The notes: generated by a model not told the origin, from the sequence alone. A stretch of DNA of 64,000 nt from Raineyella fluvialis (GCF_009646095.1 NZ_CP045725.1:620001-684000), one strand, 5' to 3'. Shown: positions 1-10,716, numbered from the stretch's first letter. A program made the numbers and translations.

Positions 1-764
1 AGTCCCCCTCGGACTGCTTCAACGCGGCGATCGAGGCCGTCCGGGTCGCGGTCGAGTACCGTACGCCGGTCTTCGTCCTCACCGACGGCTACCTCGCCAA
101 CGGCGCCGAGCCGTGGAACGTCCCGCACCTGGACACGATCCCCGCGATCGACCCGGGCTTCGCCACCGAGCCGAACGGCCCCAAGGGTGAGTTCCTGCCC
201 TACGTACGGGACGAGGAGACACTGGCCCGCCCGTGGGCCATCCCGGGCACGCCTGGCCTCGAGCACCGCCTCGGCGGCATCGAGAAGGACTCCCGCACCG
301 GCAACATCTCCTACGACCCGGCCAACCACCAGCTGATGACCGACACCCGCCAGGCCAAGATCGACCGCGTCGGCCGGCTCGTCCCGCCGCTGCTGGTGGA
401 CGATCCCGGCCGCGAGGACGGCGAGGGTGCCCGCCTGCTGGTGCTGGGCTGGGGGTCGACGTACGGCCCCGCGCTCGCCGCGATCCGCCGGATGCGCAAG
501 ACCGGGGCCAAGGTCGCCCACGCCCAGCTGCGCTGGCTCAACCCGTTCCCGGACAACCTCGGCGACGTGTTGCGGTCGTACGACCGGGTCATCGTGCCCG
601 AGATGAACCTCGGCCAGCTCGCCATGCTGCTCCGAGCCAAGTACCTCGTCGATGTCCGGAGCTACTCGCGGGTCCGCGGCCTGCCGATCTCCGTCGACGA
701 ATTCGAAGCCGACCTGTTCGAGGTCCTCCGCGAGCTCGGCAGCCGGGAAGGAGTCCTCCAGTGA
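1..764 (+). CDS. korA: 2-oxoacid:ferredoxin oxidoreductase alpha subunit, 3' part
   Basis: This is the C-terminal 253 residues of the alpha subunit of a 2-oxoacid:acceptor oxidoreductase (2-oxoglutarate type), whose start lies before the window. The reading frame opens at base 3 with SPSDCFNAAIEAVRVAVEYR, the usual pyrimidine-binding/central region, followed by the FVLTDGYLAN segment typical of KorA. The gene ends in GTGA, so korB starts one base before its stop codon, a translational coupling seen in actinobacterial korAB pairs. The KorAB complex oxidatively decarboxylates 2-oxoglutarate to succinyl-CoA and reduces ferredoxin. The substrate is assigned by family resemblance and gene pairing, and could be another 2-oxoacid. 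Confidence 0.9.
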   Translation, partial: SPSDCFNAAIEAVRVAVEYRTPVFVLTDGYLANGAEPWNVPHLDTIPAIDPGFATEPNGPKGEFLPYVRDEETLARPWAIPGTPGLEHRLGGIEKDSRTGNISYDPANHQLMTDTRQAKIDRVGRLVPPLLVDDPGREDGEGARLLVLGWGSTYGPALAAIRRMRKTGAKVAHAQLRWLNPFPDNLGDVLRSYDRVIVPEMNLGQLAMLLRAKYLVDVRSYSRVRGLPISVDEFEADLFEVLRELGSREGVLQ

Positions 765-1870
765 CCGCGACGCAGAACCCCACCGAGTCGCCGGCGGCGG
801 CCGGGTCCCGAGCCATCGGACGCGGCCTGGCGCATGTCCCGCTGGCCATCGAGCCACTCAACCGCAAGGACTTCGTCTCCGACCAGGAGGTGCGCTGGTG
901 CCCCGGCTGCGGTGACTACGCCGTGCTCGCCGCGTTCCAGGGCTTCATGCCGGAGCTCGGGATCAAGCGCGAGAACACCGTGATCATCTCGGGGATCGGC
1001 TGCTCGTCGCGCTTCCCGTACTACGTCGACTCGTACGGGATGCACTCGATCCACGGCCGTGCCCCGGCGATCGCCACCGGCGTCGCCGCGACCCGGGAGG
1101 ACCTCGCGGTCTTCGTGATCACCGGCGACGGTGACGCCCTCTCGATCGGCGGCAACCACCTGCTGCATGCCCTGCGCCGCAACGTGAACATCACCGTCCT
1201 GCTCTTCAACAACCGGATCTACGGACTGACCAAGGGCCAGTACTCGCCCACGTCCGAGATGGGCAAGGTCACCAAGTCGACGCCGATGGGGTCGCTCGAC
1301 CAGCCGCTCAACCCGGTGTCGCTGGCACTCGGATCCGAGGCCACCTTCGTCGCCCGCGCCATCGACTCCGACCGCAAGCACCTCAGCGAGGTGCTCAAGG
1401 CGGCGGCCGCCCACCGGGGCGCCTCGCTGGTCGAGATCTACCAGAACTGCCCCATCTTCAACGACGGCGCCTTCGACGCCCTCAAGGGCGGCGAGGAGTC
1501 GGCCGAGGCGATCATCCCGCTCGTCCACGGCGAGAAGATCATCTTCGGGGTCGGCGGTCACCTGGCCGTCGTCCGCGACCGGGCCGACGGTGCGCTGCGG
1601 ATCGCCGAGCGGGACAGCGTGGCCGAGGACGACATCGTCGTCCACGACGCCCATGCCGACAACCCGTCGTACGCCTTCGCCCTGTCCCGCCTGAGCAGCG
1701 CAGGGCACCTGCAGCGCTCCCCGATCGGCGTCTTCCGCGATGTGCAGCGGCCGACGTACGACGACGAGGCCCGCGAGCAGGTCCGCACCGCCCGTGGGGA
1801 CGGCGCGGACTCCGAGGCCTCCCTGCAGGACCTGCTGTACGGGCAGGACACCTGGGAAGTCACCGCCTGA
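761..1870 (+). CDS. korB: 2-oxoacid:ferredoxin oxidoreductase beta subunit
   Basis: This 369-residue protein is the thiamine-diphosphate subunit. The start is taken as the GTG overlapping the korA stop (GTGA). A longer open frame upstream only exists as antisense-like readthrough of korA. Cluster/TPP-site cysteines are visible at C47 and C50 (WCPGCGDY) and C81. The TPP/Mg motif begins GDGD at 122-125 and closes with NN at 150-151. Length and motif order match KorB. It works with KorA in the cytoplasm to make succinyl-CoA and reduced ferredoxin. Its closeness to the complex I and menaquinone genes fits an anaerobic or microaerobic central metabolism, which is an inference. Confidence 0.93.
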   Translation: MTATQNPTESPAAAGSRAIGRGLAHVPLAIEPLNRKDFVSDQEVRWCPGCGDYAVLAAFQGFMPELGIKRENTVIISGIGCSSRFPYYVDSYGMHSIHGRAPAIATGVAATREDLAVFVITGDGDALSIGGNHLLHALRRNVNITVLLFNNRIYGLTKGQYSPTSEMGKVTKSTPMGSLDQPLNPVSLALGSEATFVARAIDSDRKHLSEVLKAAAAHRGASLVEIYQNCPIFNDGAFDALKGGEESAEAIIPLVHGEKIIFGVGGHLAVVRDRADGALRIAERDSVAEDDIVVHDAHADNPSYAFALSRLSSAGHLQRSPIGVFRDVQRPTYDDEAREQVRTARGDGADSEASLQDLLYGQDTWEVTA

Positions 1871-1948
1871 GTGGCGGCGACCTGAGTCGCTTCTCAGCAA
1901 CGACACGCCGCGGGCGGCACCGGATTCCGGGTTCGTCCGCGGCGCGCC

Positions 1949-1980
1949 TACGCTTGGGAGGACGCGCTCCGGAGGAAGTC
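1949..1980 (+). promoter_or_regulatory. -10 hexamer and strong Shine-Dalgarno for the deacetylase gene
   Basis: TACGCT at 1949-1954 would give a transcription start near 1961. GGAGGAAG at 1971-1978 sits five bases before the ATG at 1984. This supports that ATG over the upstream in-frame ATG at 1954. No convincing -35 was seen. Confidence 0.4.
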
Positions 1981-1983
1981 TTC

Positions 1984-2871
1984 ATGACCCACGTCCACTC
2001 GTCGTCCCGTCGTCCCGCACTGGCCCTCGTGCTGCCGCTGCTGGTCACCGCCGTGCTGGCGGCCTGCGCGCCGCCGCCAGGTGCCCACAACGCGAACTCT
2101 CCGGCGCTCAGCCCGACGCCCCCACCGACTCCCCATGTCGTCGCGGGGACGAACCACAACACGGCCGCGCAGGCGTACGCCTACCCGGCGGCGAAGGTGC
2201 ACGACTGGCTGGAGAAGGGCAAGAACGCGCCCGACTACCCGCAGCAGAAGATCGCCTTCCTGACGTTCGACGACGGCCCCAGCAGCGACGCCACGCCGGC
2301 GGTGCTCGACGCCCTGAAGGCCAACAACGTACCGGCGACCTTCTTCCTGATCGCCGGTCCGCTGGGGATCGGGCGCACCGGTCCGGTCCTCGTGCAGCGG
2401 GAACTGGACGAGGGCAATGCCGTCTGCATCCATTCGTTCAGCCACGACTACGGCTACCTCTACCCCCAGCGCGTGGGCAACACCGACCACATCCTCGCCG
2501 ACGAGGCCCGGGCCGCCGACATCGTCAAGGGCGCCGCGGGGCCCGGTTACACCGCCGACTGTTTCCGTTACCCCGGCGGCCACATGTCCTGGAAGGGCCT
2601 GGCCGACTCCGACACCCAGCTCGGTGCCCGGGGGCTGTCCTGGATCGACTGGAACGCCATGACCGGCGACGCGGAGGCCAAGAAGAAGGAGCCCAAGACC
2701 CCCGACGAGGCCGCCAAGAACGTCCGGGACGACATGGCCCTGGTGAAGAACCCCAACGTCGTCGTCATCCTGATGCACGACGCCACCGGCAAGAAGATCT
2801 CCACCGAGGCGCTGCCGCAGATCGTCTCCGACCTGCGGGGCGCGGGCTACTCGTTCGGCGTGATCGCCTGA
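1984..2871 (+). CDS. Polysaccharide deacetylase lipoprotein (NodB domain)
   Basis: This 295-residue protein has a lipoprotein signal ending in LAAC (C28), then a proline-rich linker and a NodB deacetylase domain from about residue 88. All catalytic motifs are present: TFDDGPS (94-100) with the base and metal aspartates, HSFSH (150-154) with the two metal histidines, FRYPGG (194-199), DW (222-223) and LMHD (263-266). This is the metal-dependent carbohydrate esterase family 4, which removes acetyl groups from peptidoglycan GlcNAc or related glycans outside the membrane. The exact glycan is not shown by the sequence. The 3' end overlaps the convergent HAD gene by 25 bases. Confidence 0.88.
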   Translation: MTHVHSSSRRPALALVLPLLVTAVLAACAPPPGAHNANSPALSPTPPPTPHVVAGTNHNTAAQAYAYPAAKVHDWLEKGKNAPDYPQQKIAFLTFDDGPSSDATPAVLDALKANNVPATFFLIAGPLGIGRTGPVLVQRELDEGNAVCIHSFSHDYGYLYPQRVGNTDHILADEARAADIVKGAAGPGYTADCFRYPGGHMSWKGLADSDTQLGARGLSWIDWNAMTGDAEAKKKEPKTPDEAAKNVRDDMALVKNPNVVVILMHDATGKKISTEALPQIVSDLRGAGYSFGVIA

Positions 2872-3556
2872 CCCTGGTCCACTGTGGCCCGGGTCTCCAG
2901 CCGGGCGGCGAGGCGGTCCAGAGCCTCGGTGAAAGCCGGGTCCGCCAGGGTCGGGATCACCGCCAGCGCCTCGCCGGACAGCGACGCCCGCACGTCCGGG
3001 TGACGGGTGACAGCGATCAGCGGGGCATCGGCCGCCCGCGCCGCCAGGAGATCGTGCGGGGTGTCCCCGACGACCACCAGGACGTCGTCACCGGAGAGCC
3101 CACGGGCTTGTCGGCCCAGGTCACGCCGGTCACTGACGAACCCCCGGACACCGACGTGGCCGGGTCGAACAGGTCCGGATCGATGCCCGCCGTCGCCAGC
3201 TTGGTCCGTATCCTCGTCGGCGTGTTGCCACTCATCACCGCCTGCCGCCAGCCGCGGCCGGCGACGTCCGCCACCGCCGCCAGCGCGCCGGGCATCTGCT
3301 CGCGCGGATGTTCGACGTAGTACGCGACCGACTGGCGGTCCAGCTCGGCCAGGAAGTCGTCGATCAGGGCCAGCGGCATGCCGGCCGCGTCGAGGTACAG
3401 CTCGCCGACACGACGGTCGGTGAGTCCGTCGCGCGGCTGGGACGGCAGCACCGGGGTGCCGCCGAGGCTCGCGATCGTGCTCCGGTAGAGATCCGCCCGA
3501 CCGGGAGGCGAGAGCAGGAGGGTTCCGTCGATGTCCCAATAGACCGCGATGCGCAT
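2847..3556 (-). CDS. HAD-superfamily hydrolase (frame broken once)
   Basis: This is a HAD-like phosphatase. The N-terminal part carries YWDIDGTLLL (the DxDGT motif I) and a VMSGNTPTRI stretch (motif II). The C-terminal part carries VVVGDTPHDLLAA (motif IV acidic pair). The two parts lie in different frames. Adding one G to the five-G run (3141-3145 on this strand) joins them as FDPATSVSGGFVSDRRDLG and gives a continuous 236-residue protein of normal family size. I therefore read it as an intact gene with a base-call error. TAGGGT ends six bases before the ATG, suggesting a leaderless mRNA. Substrate unknown; phosphoglycolate-phosphatase-like enzymes are the nearest type. Confidence 0.75.
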
Positions 3557-3713
3557 GTGACGACCCTAACCGCCGTCCCGACGGACGCCTCCGGCGCCTC
3601 GGGGAGTGATTGATAGATTGATGAGCGGCGGTGGGTCGCTGGGCAGCGCTCGCCCTCCCGGAGGTTCCCCGGTCGCGGTCCCCGACGTACGCCACTGACC
3701 GTGAGGAGACCCG

Positions 3714-4651
3714 ATGCCCGAGCCGACCGCCACGACCGCCGCGCCCGGTCTGCGGCGCGGGCTCCTCGGCGGGCTGGCCGCCTACCTGCTGTGGGGATTC
3801 TTCCCGCTCTACTGGCCGTTGTTGTCCCGCGCGGGTGCCGTCGAGATCCTGGCCCAGCGGGTGGTCTGGTCCCTGGTCTTCGGCCTGCTCGGGTGCCTGC
3901 TGCTGCGCCGGAGGTTCTGGCGGGGGCTGGACGGGCCGCGCGCCTGGGCCACCCTGCTCGGCGCCGGGGTGCTGATCAGCGTCAACTGGGGCACCTACAT
4001 CTGGGCGGTCAACAACGGCCATGTGCTCGACGCGGCGCTGGGCTACTACATCAACCCCATCCTGTCGATCCTGCTCGGCGTGGTGTTCCTGAAGGAACGG
4101 CTCTCCCGCCTGCAGTGGCTGGCGGTGGGCCTCGCTGCGATCGCCGTTATCGTTCTCACCATGGAGGTCGGCGGCCTGCCGTGGGCGGCGCTGGCCATCT
4201 CGGTCTCCTTCGGCCTCTACGGGCTGCTGAAGAAGTCCGTCCGGATCGACGCCCTCTCCGGGATGGTCGTCGAGGGCCTGGGTATCAGTGTCGTCGCCGT
4301 CGCCTTCCTCGGCTGGCTGCAGACGAGTGGGCACAGCAGTTTCACCGCGTACGGCCCCTGCACACCTTCCTCCTGGTCGCCTCGGGTCTGGTCACCCTGG
4401 TGCCGCTGCTGTTCTTCGCCGACGCCGCCCAGCGGCTACCGCTCACGGCGCTGGGGTTGCTCCAGTACCTGGCGCCGACGATGCAGTTCCTGATCGGCTG
4501 GCTGGTCCGCGGCGAGTCGATGTCCCCAGGCCGGTGGGCGGGCTTCCTGCTGGTCTGGATCTCGGTGGTGATCATCAGCACGGAGGCGCTGGTCGCCTGG
4601 CGTCGGCTCAACCGGGTACGCCGCAGGGCCGCGACTACGATCGGCTCATGA
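3714..4651 (+). CDS. rarD: EamA/RarD-family permease (frame broken once)
   Basis: This is a ten-helix drug/metabolite transporter. The N-terminal half has the RarD signature AAYLLWGFFPLYW, an ILAQRVVWSL segment and NWGTYIWAVNNGHVLDAALG. The C-terminal EamA repeat (HTFLLVASGLVTLVPLLFF onward) is one frame away. One more C in the run at 4355-4358 restores AYGPLHTFLLVASG and a 312-residue protein, normal for RarD. GAGGAG lies five bases before the ATG. Substrate is not known for this family (chloramphenicol sensitivity was the historical phenotype). The stop overlaps the next start as ATGA. Confidence 0.85.
4636..4641 (+). promoter_or_regulatory. TACGAT hexamer, putative leaderless start of the M13 peptidase
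   Basis: TACGAT inside the rarD 3' end is followed by exactly six bases and the ATG at 4648. This is consistent with an internal promoter giving a leaderless transcript, in addition to readthrough from rarD. Confidence 0.35.
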
Positions 4652-6656
4652 CTGTTGAGGAGACGCCCGTCGTCCTGGACCTGACCGCTGTGGACGCCGC
4701 GGTCCCCGCCCGCACCGACTTCTACCGGCATGTGAACGGCAGTTGGCTCGACCAGGCGGTCATCCCCGATGACAAGCCGCTCACCGGCGCCTTCAGCGAT
4801 CTGCGGGACCGCTCCGAGGAGGCCGTCCGCGACATCATCACCGGTCTGGGAGACGCTCTCGAGGACCATGAGGGTCCCCAGACCGACGCGGACCGGATCG
4901 CCGGCCTCTACGCGAGCTTCATGGACACGGCGACGATCGACCGGCTCGGCACCGACCCGTTGCAGGAGGAACTGGCGGCGATCGAGGCCGTGTCGGACGT
5001 CGACGATCTGGTCGACCTGCTCGGAAGCAACAGCCGCCGGGGGCTCGGCACCTTGCTGTACGGCGGGGTCGACGCCGACCCCGGGGATCCCGAGGCGTAC
5101 GCCCTGTTCGTCGGTCAGGGCGGACTCGGACTGCCGGACGAGGAGTACTACCGGCTCGACCAGTACGCCGACATCCGCGCCGCGTACGTCGACCACATGG
5201 AACGGATGTTCGGGTTGGCCGAGTTGGCCGAGCCGCGTGTCCAGGCGGAGGCGGTGCTCGCGCTCGAGACGGCGATCGCGGCCTGCCACTGGGACAAGGT
5301 CCGGCGTCGCGAAATGGTCGCCTCGTACAACCCGATCGAGATCCGCTCCTTGGTAGACCGCGTCGCGGCGATCAACCCGTCCGTCGACCTGCGCCGCTAC
5401 CTCGGTGCCCTGGGAGTCGACCTCGACAAGGTCACCACCCTGATCGAGTCGCAGCCGTCGTTCCTCGACGACGTCGCCCCGCTGCTGGTCACCGACCGGC
5501 TGCCCGCGTGGCGCTCCTGGGCCCGCTGGCGGCTGCTGCTCGGCACGGCTGCGTACCTGCCCGAGGCGTTCACGGCCGAGAACTTCGCCTTCTACGGCAC
5601 CACCCTGTCCGGCACCCCGACGATCAAGCCCCGCTGGAAGCGCGGTGTCGCCCTCGTCGAGGGGTGCGTCGGTGAGGCGGTCGGGCGGCTGTACGTGGAG
5701 CAGTACTTCCCACCGGCGGCGAAGGAGCGCTGCGACGAACTCGTCGGCAACCTCCTCGAGGCCTACCGGCGCTCGATCAGTGCGCTGGACTGGATGACCG
5801 ACTCGACCCGGACCGAAGCCCTGGCGAAGCTCGCCAAGTTCACCCCCAAGATCGGTTACCCGGGCAAGTGGATCGACTACTCCAAGCTCTCGATCCGCGC
5901 GGACGACCTGATCGGGAACGTACGGAGGACCGCCGAGTTCGAGACGCAGCGCGAGCTGGACAAGCTCGGGGCCCGATCGACCCCGAGGAGTGGTTCATGA
6001 CTCCGCAGACGGTCAACGCCTACTACCACCCGCTGCGCAACGAGATCGTCTTCCCGGCCGCGATCCTGCAGCCGCCCTTCTTCCACCCGGAGGCGGACGA
6101 TGCCGTCAACTACGGCGGCATCGGCGCGGTGATCGGCCACGAGATCGGCCACGGCTTCGATGACCAGGGCTCGACCTGTGACGGCGACGGGCGGCTGCGG
6201 AACTGGTGGACCGACGAGGACCGCGAGGCCTTCACCGACCGTACGAAGGCGCTGATCGAGCAGTACAACGGGCTCTCGCCGGAGGGAGCCGACGGGCTGA
6301 CCGTCAACGGCGCCCTCACCATCGGGGAGAACATCGGCGATCTCGGCGGGGTGTCCATCGCGTACGCCGCCTGGCGCATCGCCCTGACCGATCCGGACAC
6401 CGGCGACGTGGCGGAACCGTCGCCGATCGACGGGCTGACCGGTGCGGAGCGGTTCTTCATGAACTTCGCCCGGATCTGGCAGCAGAAGACCCGCCCCGAG
6501 ATGGTCCGGCAGCGGCTGGCCACCGACCCGCACTCCCCCTCGGAGTTCCGCTGCAACCAGACCCTGAAGAACGTCGATGCCTTCCACGCGACGTTCGCCA
6601 CGCAGGCCGGTGACGCGATGTGGCTCGCCCCCGAGGAGCGCGTCCGGATCTGGTGA
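4648..6656 (+). CDS. M13-family zinc metallopeptidase (frame broken once)
   Basis: This is a neprilysin/PepO-type endopeptidase of 669 residues after restoring one G in the run at 5968-5971 (LDKLGGPIDPEEWFM). The N-terminal part shows RTDFYRHVNGSWL, typical of M13 starts. The zinc site is HEIGH near residue 498, and the third ligand is in GENIGD near 560. NAYYHPLRNEIVFPAAIL before the zinc motif is the family NAYY substrate-backbone motif. No signal peptide is visible, so it is probably cytoplasmic like other actinobacterial PepO proteins. The ATG overlaps the rarD stop. Role: hydrolysis of oligopeptides. Confidence 0.88.
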
Positions 6657-6724
6657 GGTCCGCGGGCCCGGCGGGCCCTCTGCCGCATCGGCTCGGGGCC
6701 CCGGCCGATGTCTGACCCCTGTTC

Positions 6725-6730
6725 TAGCGT
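6725..6730 (+). promoter_or_regulatory. TAGCGT hexamer, putative leaderless start of the HNH gene
   Basis: TAGCGT lies seven bases before the ATG at 6738 and no Shine-Dalgarno is present between them. This fits a leaderless mRNA. Confidence 0.35.
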
Positions 6731-6737
6731 GGGGGTC

Positions 6738-8067
6738 ATGGACGAGGGCAACGCACCACCGCTGCCGGGCCTGCCGGACTGGCCCGAGATGACGACCGTG
6801 CCGCCGGCGCGTCCGGTGGCCGAGGGCGCCACCCTGCTCACCGACGGCGTGATGGTCACCCTGGGCGGGACATCGATGGGGACCCGATCGCGGTCACCGC
6901 CGGCTACGGCCTGCCCGAGGACCCCTGCGACCACATCGGCCAACTCGCCGAGATCGAGGCCCTCGCCCGCTTCGCCGACATCCGCCGCCTCGCCCTGGTC
7001 GCCGACCTCGTCGAGGCCGCCCCGCCCGTCGGGCGCGAACGCCGCCTCCCCCTGGGCGGGGACGGCACCCCCGCGGTGCCCGAGTTCCTCCACCTCGAGG
7101 TCGGCGGCGCGCTCGCCCTCGCCCCCGACCGGGCCAAACTCCTGATCGGCGACGCCCTGGACCTGAAATGGCGCCACCCCCGCCTGTGGAACCAGATGAT
7201 CCACGCCCGCCTACCCGTCTGGCGCGCCCAACACGTCGCCCGCCGCTGCCACCACCTGCCCGCCAGCACCGCCCTGTGGATCGACGACCGGATCGGTGAC
7301 GTCCTGCCCGGCCTGTCCTGGGCCCGCGCCCAACGCCTCCTCGACGGCGAGATCACCGCCGCCGACCCCGCCACCGCCGAGAAGGACGCCGCCGCCCGCG
7401 ACCGGCGCCGCGTCGACCTCTTCCCCCGCCCCGGCAGCGGCGCCGCCACCGGCATGTTCGCGATCCTCGACACCACCGACGCCGCCCAACTCGACCAGAC
7501 CCTGGCCGTCATGGCCGCCCGCCTCGCCGAGACCGGCGACACCACCGACCTCGACACCCGCCGCGCCCGCGCGCTGGGCCTGCTCGCCCGCGGCCACCAC
7601 CCCGACCAGACCCCGCTGGTCCACCTCTACGTCCACACCACCCCCGACGCGACCCTCGCCCGCGTCGAGGACCACGGACCCCTCGGCCCCACCGGCCTGG
7701 CCCACCTCCTCCAGGGCTGCCGGGTCCGCTACACCCGCGTCATCGACCACGCCGACACCCTGCCCGTCGACGCCTACGAGGTCCCCGACCGGATGCGCGA
7801 ACAACTCATCCTCACCCAACCCGTCGACATCGCCCCCTACGGCACCCTCACCGCCCGCCGCGCCGACGCCGACCACACCATCCCCTGGGACCGCGGCGGC
7901 CCGACCGCCCTGCCCAACCTCGGCCCCCTCTCCCGCACCGCCCACCGCGCCCGCACCCACGGCGGCTACCACCTCACCCAACCCGTCCCCGGCCAATGGC
8001 ACTGGCACACCCCCGCGGCCAACACTTCATCGTCACCAACCACGGCACCATCCGACTCCGACAATGA
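6738..8067 (+). CDS. DUF222/13E12-type HNH endonuclease (frame broken twice)
   Basis: This protein has a long N-terminal DUF222-like helical region and a C-terminal HNH nuclease. The HNH core reads DADHTIPWDRGG, then NLGPLSRTAHRARTHGGY and the WHWHTP end that is typical of this actinobacterial repeat family. Two runs appear one base short. Adding G at 6867-6869 gives VTLGGDIDGDPIAV, and adding C at 8010-8014 gives HTPRGQHFIVTNHGTIRLRQ followed by a stop. The restored protein has 443 residues. Without the second fix the frame would run about 300 bases into the polyprenyl synthase gene on the other strand. These genes are often multi-copy; a role in DNA cleavage or mobility is known only by domain. 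Codons are extreme in C at third positions. Confidence 0.75.
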
Positions 8068-8070
8068 AGA

Positions 8071-8111
8071 CGAAGACCCCCGCACCACCGAGCAGGTGAT
8101 GGGGGTCTTCG
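8071..8111. terminator. Hairpin between convergent HNH and polyprenyl synthase genes
   Basis: An 11-bp perfect stem (cgaagaccccc / gggggtcttcg) encloses an inner cacc/ggtg pair. It sits four bases after the HNH stop and 32 bases before the opposing gene's stop. No T-tract follows on either strand. The position suggests a bidirectional terminator. Confidence 0.55.
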
Positions 8112-8142
8112 GGGACGTCTCGTGGACTCGCGGCCGAGGGCT

Positions 8143-9137
8143 TCAGACCGAGCGGGTCACCACCGTGTCGCAGAGTTCGCTCAGCGCCTCGCGGGCCATG
8201 CCCTCGGGCAGGACGGCGAGATGGGCACGAGCCACCTCGGCGCGGCGCGCCACCTCGGCGCGGGCCTTCTCGATCACCTCGTGCTCACGCAGCCGCCGCA
8301 GGGTTTCGGCGAGAGTGGCGTCGTCGGTCAGGTCGCCCTCGACCAGCCTGAGCAGGTCGCGGGACTCCGCATCGTCGTAGTCGGCGAGCATCAGGGTCGG
8401 CAGGGTCGCCACCCCTTCGCGCAGATCGGTGCCGGGCGTCTTGCCGGTGGACTCCGAGGTGATGTCGATGATGTCGTCGCTGAGCTGGAAGACCACACCC
8501 AGTTCCTCACCGAAGCCGGCGAGGGCCTCGATCTGGTCGGCCGGCAGGCCGGCCACCATGCCGCCGAACATCGCCGATGAGGCGATCAGGGAACCCGTCT
8601 TGTCGGCCACCACCGCGAGGTAGGCCCCGACGGCGTCCTGGTCCTCGGCGGGGCCGAGGGTCTCCGCGATCTGTCCCTGCACCAGCCGGGAGAAGGTCCT
8701 GGCCTGCAACCGGACGAAATCGACGCCGAGATCGGCCACGATGTCGGAGGCCCGGGCGAACAGGTAGTCACCGACGAGGATCGCGACGCTGTTGTCCCAG
8801 ACGCTGTTGGCACTGGGGGCGCCGCGGCGCATGTCCGCCTCGTCCATCACGTCGTCGTGGTAGAGGCTGGCCACGTGGGTCAGCTCCATGACGAGCGCGG
8901 CGCGCGTCAGGTCCTCCGCCGACCGGGGCGTGCCGAGGGCGGAGGCGAGGATGACGAGCAGCGGACGGAACCGCTTGCCGCCGGCGGCGATGACGTGCCG
9001 GGCCGCTTCGGTGACGAACGGCATCTTGCCGGTCGCAGCGGTGGCGAGAGCGGTCTCGATCACATCGAGCCGCTCCCGCACGTACGCTTCGAAAGCATCC
9101 CGGGTCTGCGGGGTGGAGATGGGGTCACAAGGCTCAC
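8143..9137 (-). CDS. Long-chain polyprenyl diphosphate synthase (frame broken once near start)
   Basis: This is a trans-isoprenyl diphosphate synthase with the first aspartate-rich motif DDVMD following LTHVASLYH, the GGKRFRP entry motif and the second aspartate motif DDIID after VVFQLS. The uninterrupted frame begins at an internal GTG (9081). If one base is restored in the run at 9121-9124, the frame extends to a GTG whose last two bases overlap the nuoN stop (GTGA). The start then reads MSLVTPISTPQTRDAF, giving 331 residues, a normal length. The likely product is the C35-C45 side-chain diphosphate for menaquinone, since it closes the nuo operon and men genes are nearby. Chain length cannot be read here. 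Confidence 0.85.
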
Positions 9138-10716
9138 ATCATACTCACACGCAGGAACTCACCGGCACCGTGGAAGAAGCCCATCGCGGGCCGGGGATGA
9201 TGCCCAGCACCACGGTCGCCACCAGCCCGAGGACGACCACGACCAGGGTGGCCGCGGAGGTGTCGGTGACCTCAGGTCCCTCGACGGGCTCGCGGAAGAA
9301 CATGATCGCGATGACCCGCAGGTAGTAGACGGCCGCCACCAGGCTGAGCAGCACGCCGACCAGGGCCAGCCAGCCCCAGCCACCCTGGAAGGCGGCCGCG
9401 AAGGCCGCCCACTTGCCCATGAAGCCGGCGGTCAGCGGGATGCCCGCGAAGCTGAGCATGAACACCGCCATCACCGTCGCGAAGACCGGGTTCTTCCGGC
9501 CGATACCGGCCCATCCGGACAGCTGGGTCACCTCGGCGCCGTTGTCGCGGACCATGGTGACCATCGCGAAGGCGGGGATCGTCGCCACACCGTAGGTGAG
9601 CAGGTAGAACGAGGTGGCCGACACCGAGGTCAGCCCGCTCATCCCGTTCGCCGCCTGCGCGGCACCGGCCACGGCCACCAGGAGGTAGCCGGCGTGGGTG
9701 ATCGACGAGTAGGCGAGCAGGCGCTTGATGTCGGTCTGGGCCAGGCCGATGACGGCACCGATCAGCATGGTGAGGATGGCCGCGACGGCCAGCACCGGCT
9801 GCCAGTCCCAGCGCTCGGCGCCGAGGCCCACGTACAGCACCCGCATCAGACCGCCGACGGCGGCGATCTTCGTGCAGACCGCCATGAAGGCGGTGACGGG
9901 CGTCGGTGCGCCGGTGTAGACGTCGGGGACCCAGCTCTGGAACGGCGCGATGCCGACCTTGAAGAGCAGGCCGACCAGCATCATCAGCAGACCGGCGATC
10001 AGCACCCCCTCCGACAGACTGCTCTGGCCGACCATGACGTCGATCACCGCCAACTGGAAGGACCCCGCGTACGCGAAGACCAGGGCGATGCCGAACAGGA
10101 AGAACGCCGAGGAGAGCGCGCCGAGCAGGAAGTACTTCATCGCGGCTTCCTGGCTGAGCAGCCGGCGCCGACGCGCCAGTCCCGAGAGCAGGTACAGCGG
10201 AAGGGACATGATCTCCAGCGCGACGAACATCATCATCAGGTTGTCCGCGGCGAGGAACAGCATCATGCCGGTGAGCGAGAACAGCAGGAGGGTGAAGACC
10301 TCACTGTGCTCGTGGCGCGCCTCACCCGCCGCCTTCTCGTCGAGCGAGCCGGGGATCGCGGCACCGGACGGGGTGAAGGCGCTCACCCCCCGGTACACCT
10401 CCCGCTCGGCGAAGAGCAGGACCGAGAGCACGCCGAACAGCGCCAGCAGCATCCACAGGCCGAGGGCCGGCCGGTCGACCATCACCATCAGGGTCTGGTC
10501 CCCGGCGAGCATGCCGGACGAGGGCGCGGCGTACATGACGACCGACGAGGCGAACGCCAGGGCGAGCACGACGATCGACAGCCCCAGCTGAGTCCCCCAG
10601 CGGGATCGCCGCGGGAGGACGGCCTCCGCGAGCAGGCTGAGCGAAGCGCCGGTGAAGACGATCACCACGGGAAGGATCGCGGTCAGCAGACCCGCGTAGT
10701 TGATGCTGGTGTTCAT
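9134..10716 (-). CDS. nuoN: NADH-quinone oxidoreductase subunit N (frame broken once at the end)
   Basis: This is an antiporter-like membrane subunit of complex I with about 14 helices, carrying proton-channel residues in the LPLYLLSGLARRR and GLLFKVGIAPFQSWVPDVY regions. The last 20 residues are shifted in the given sequence. One more C/G at 9188-9190 gives GPAMGFFHGAGEFLRVSMM and a stop that overlaps the next gene's GTG. The restored length is 527 residues. The start ATG shares one base with the nuoM stop (TGATG). Confidence 0.93.

Noticed and set aside
7076-8380. HNH protein extending about 300 bases into the opposite polyprenyl synthase gene
   Set aside because: A one-base run correction at 8010-8014 gives a family-typical C-terminus and a stop at 8065-8067, just before a hairpin. 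The long tail is a frame artefact.
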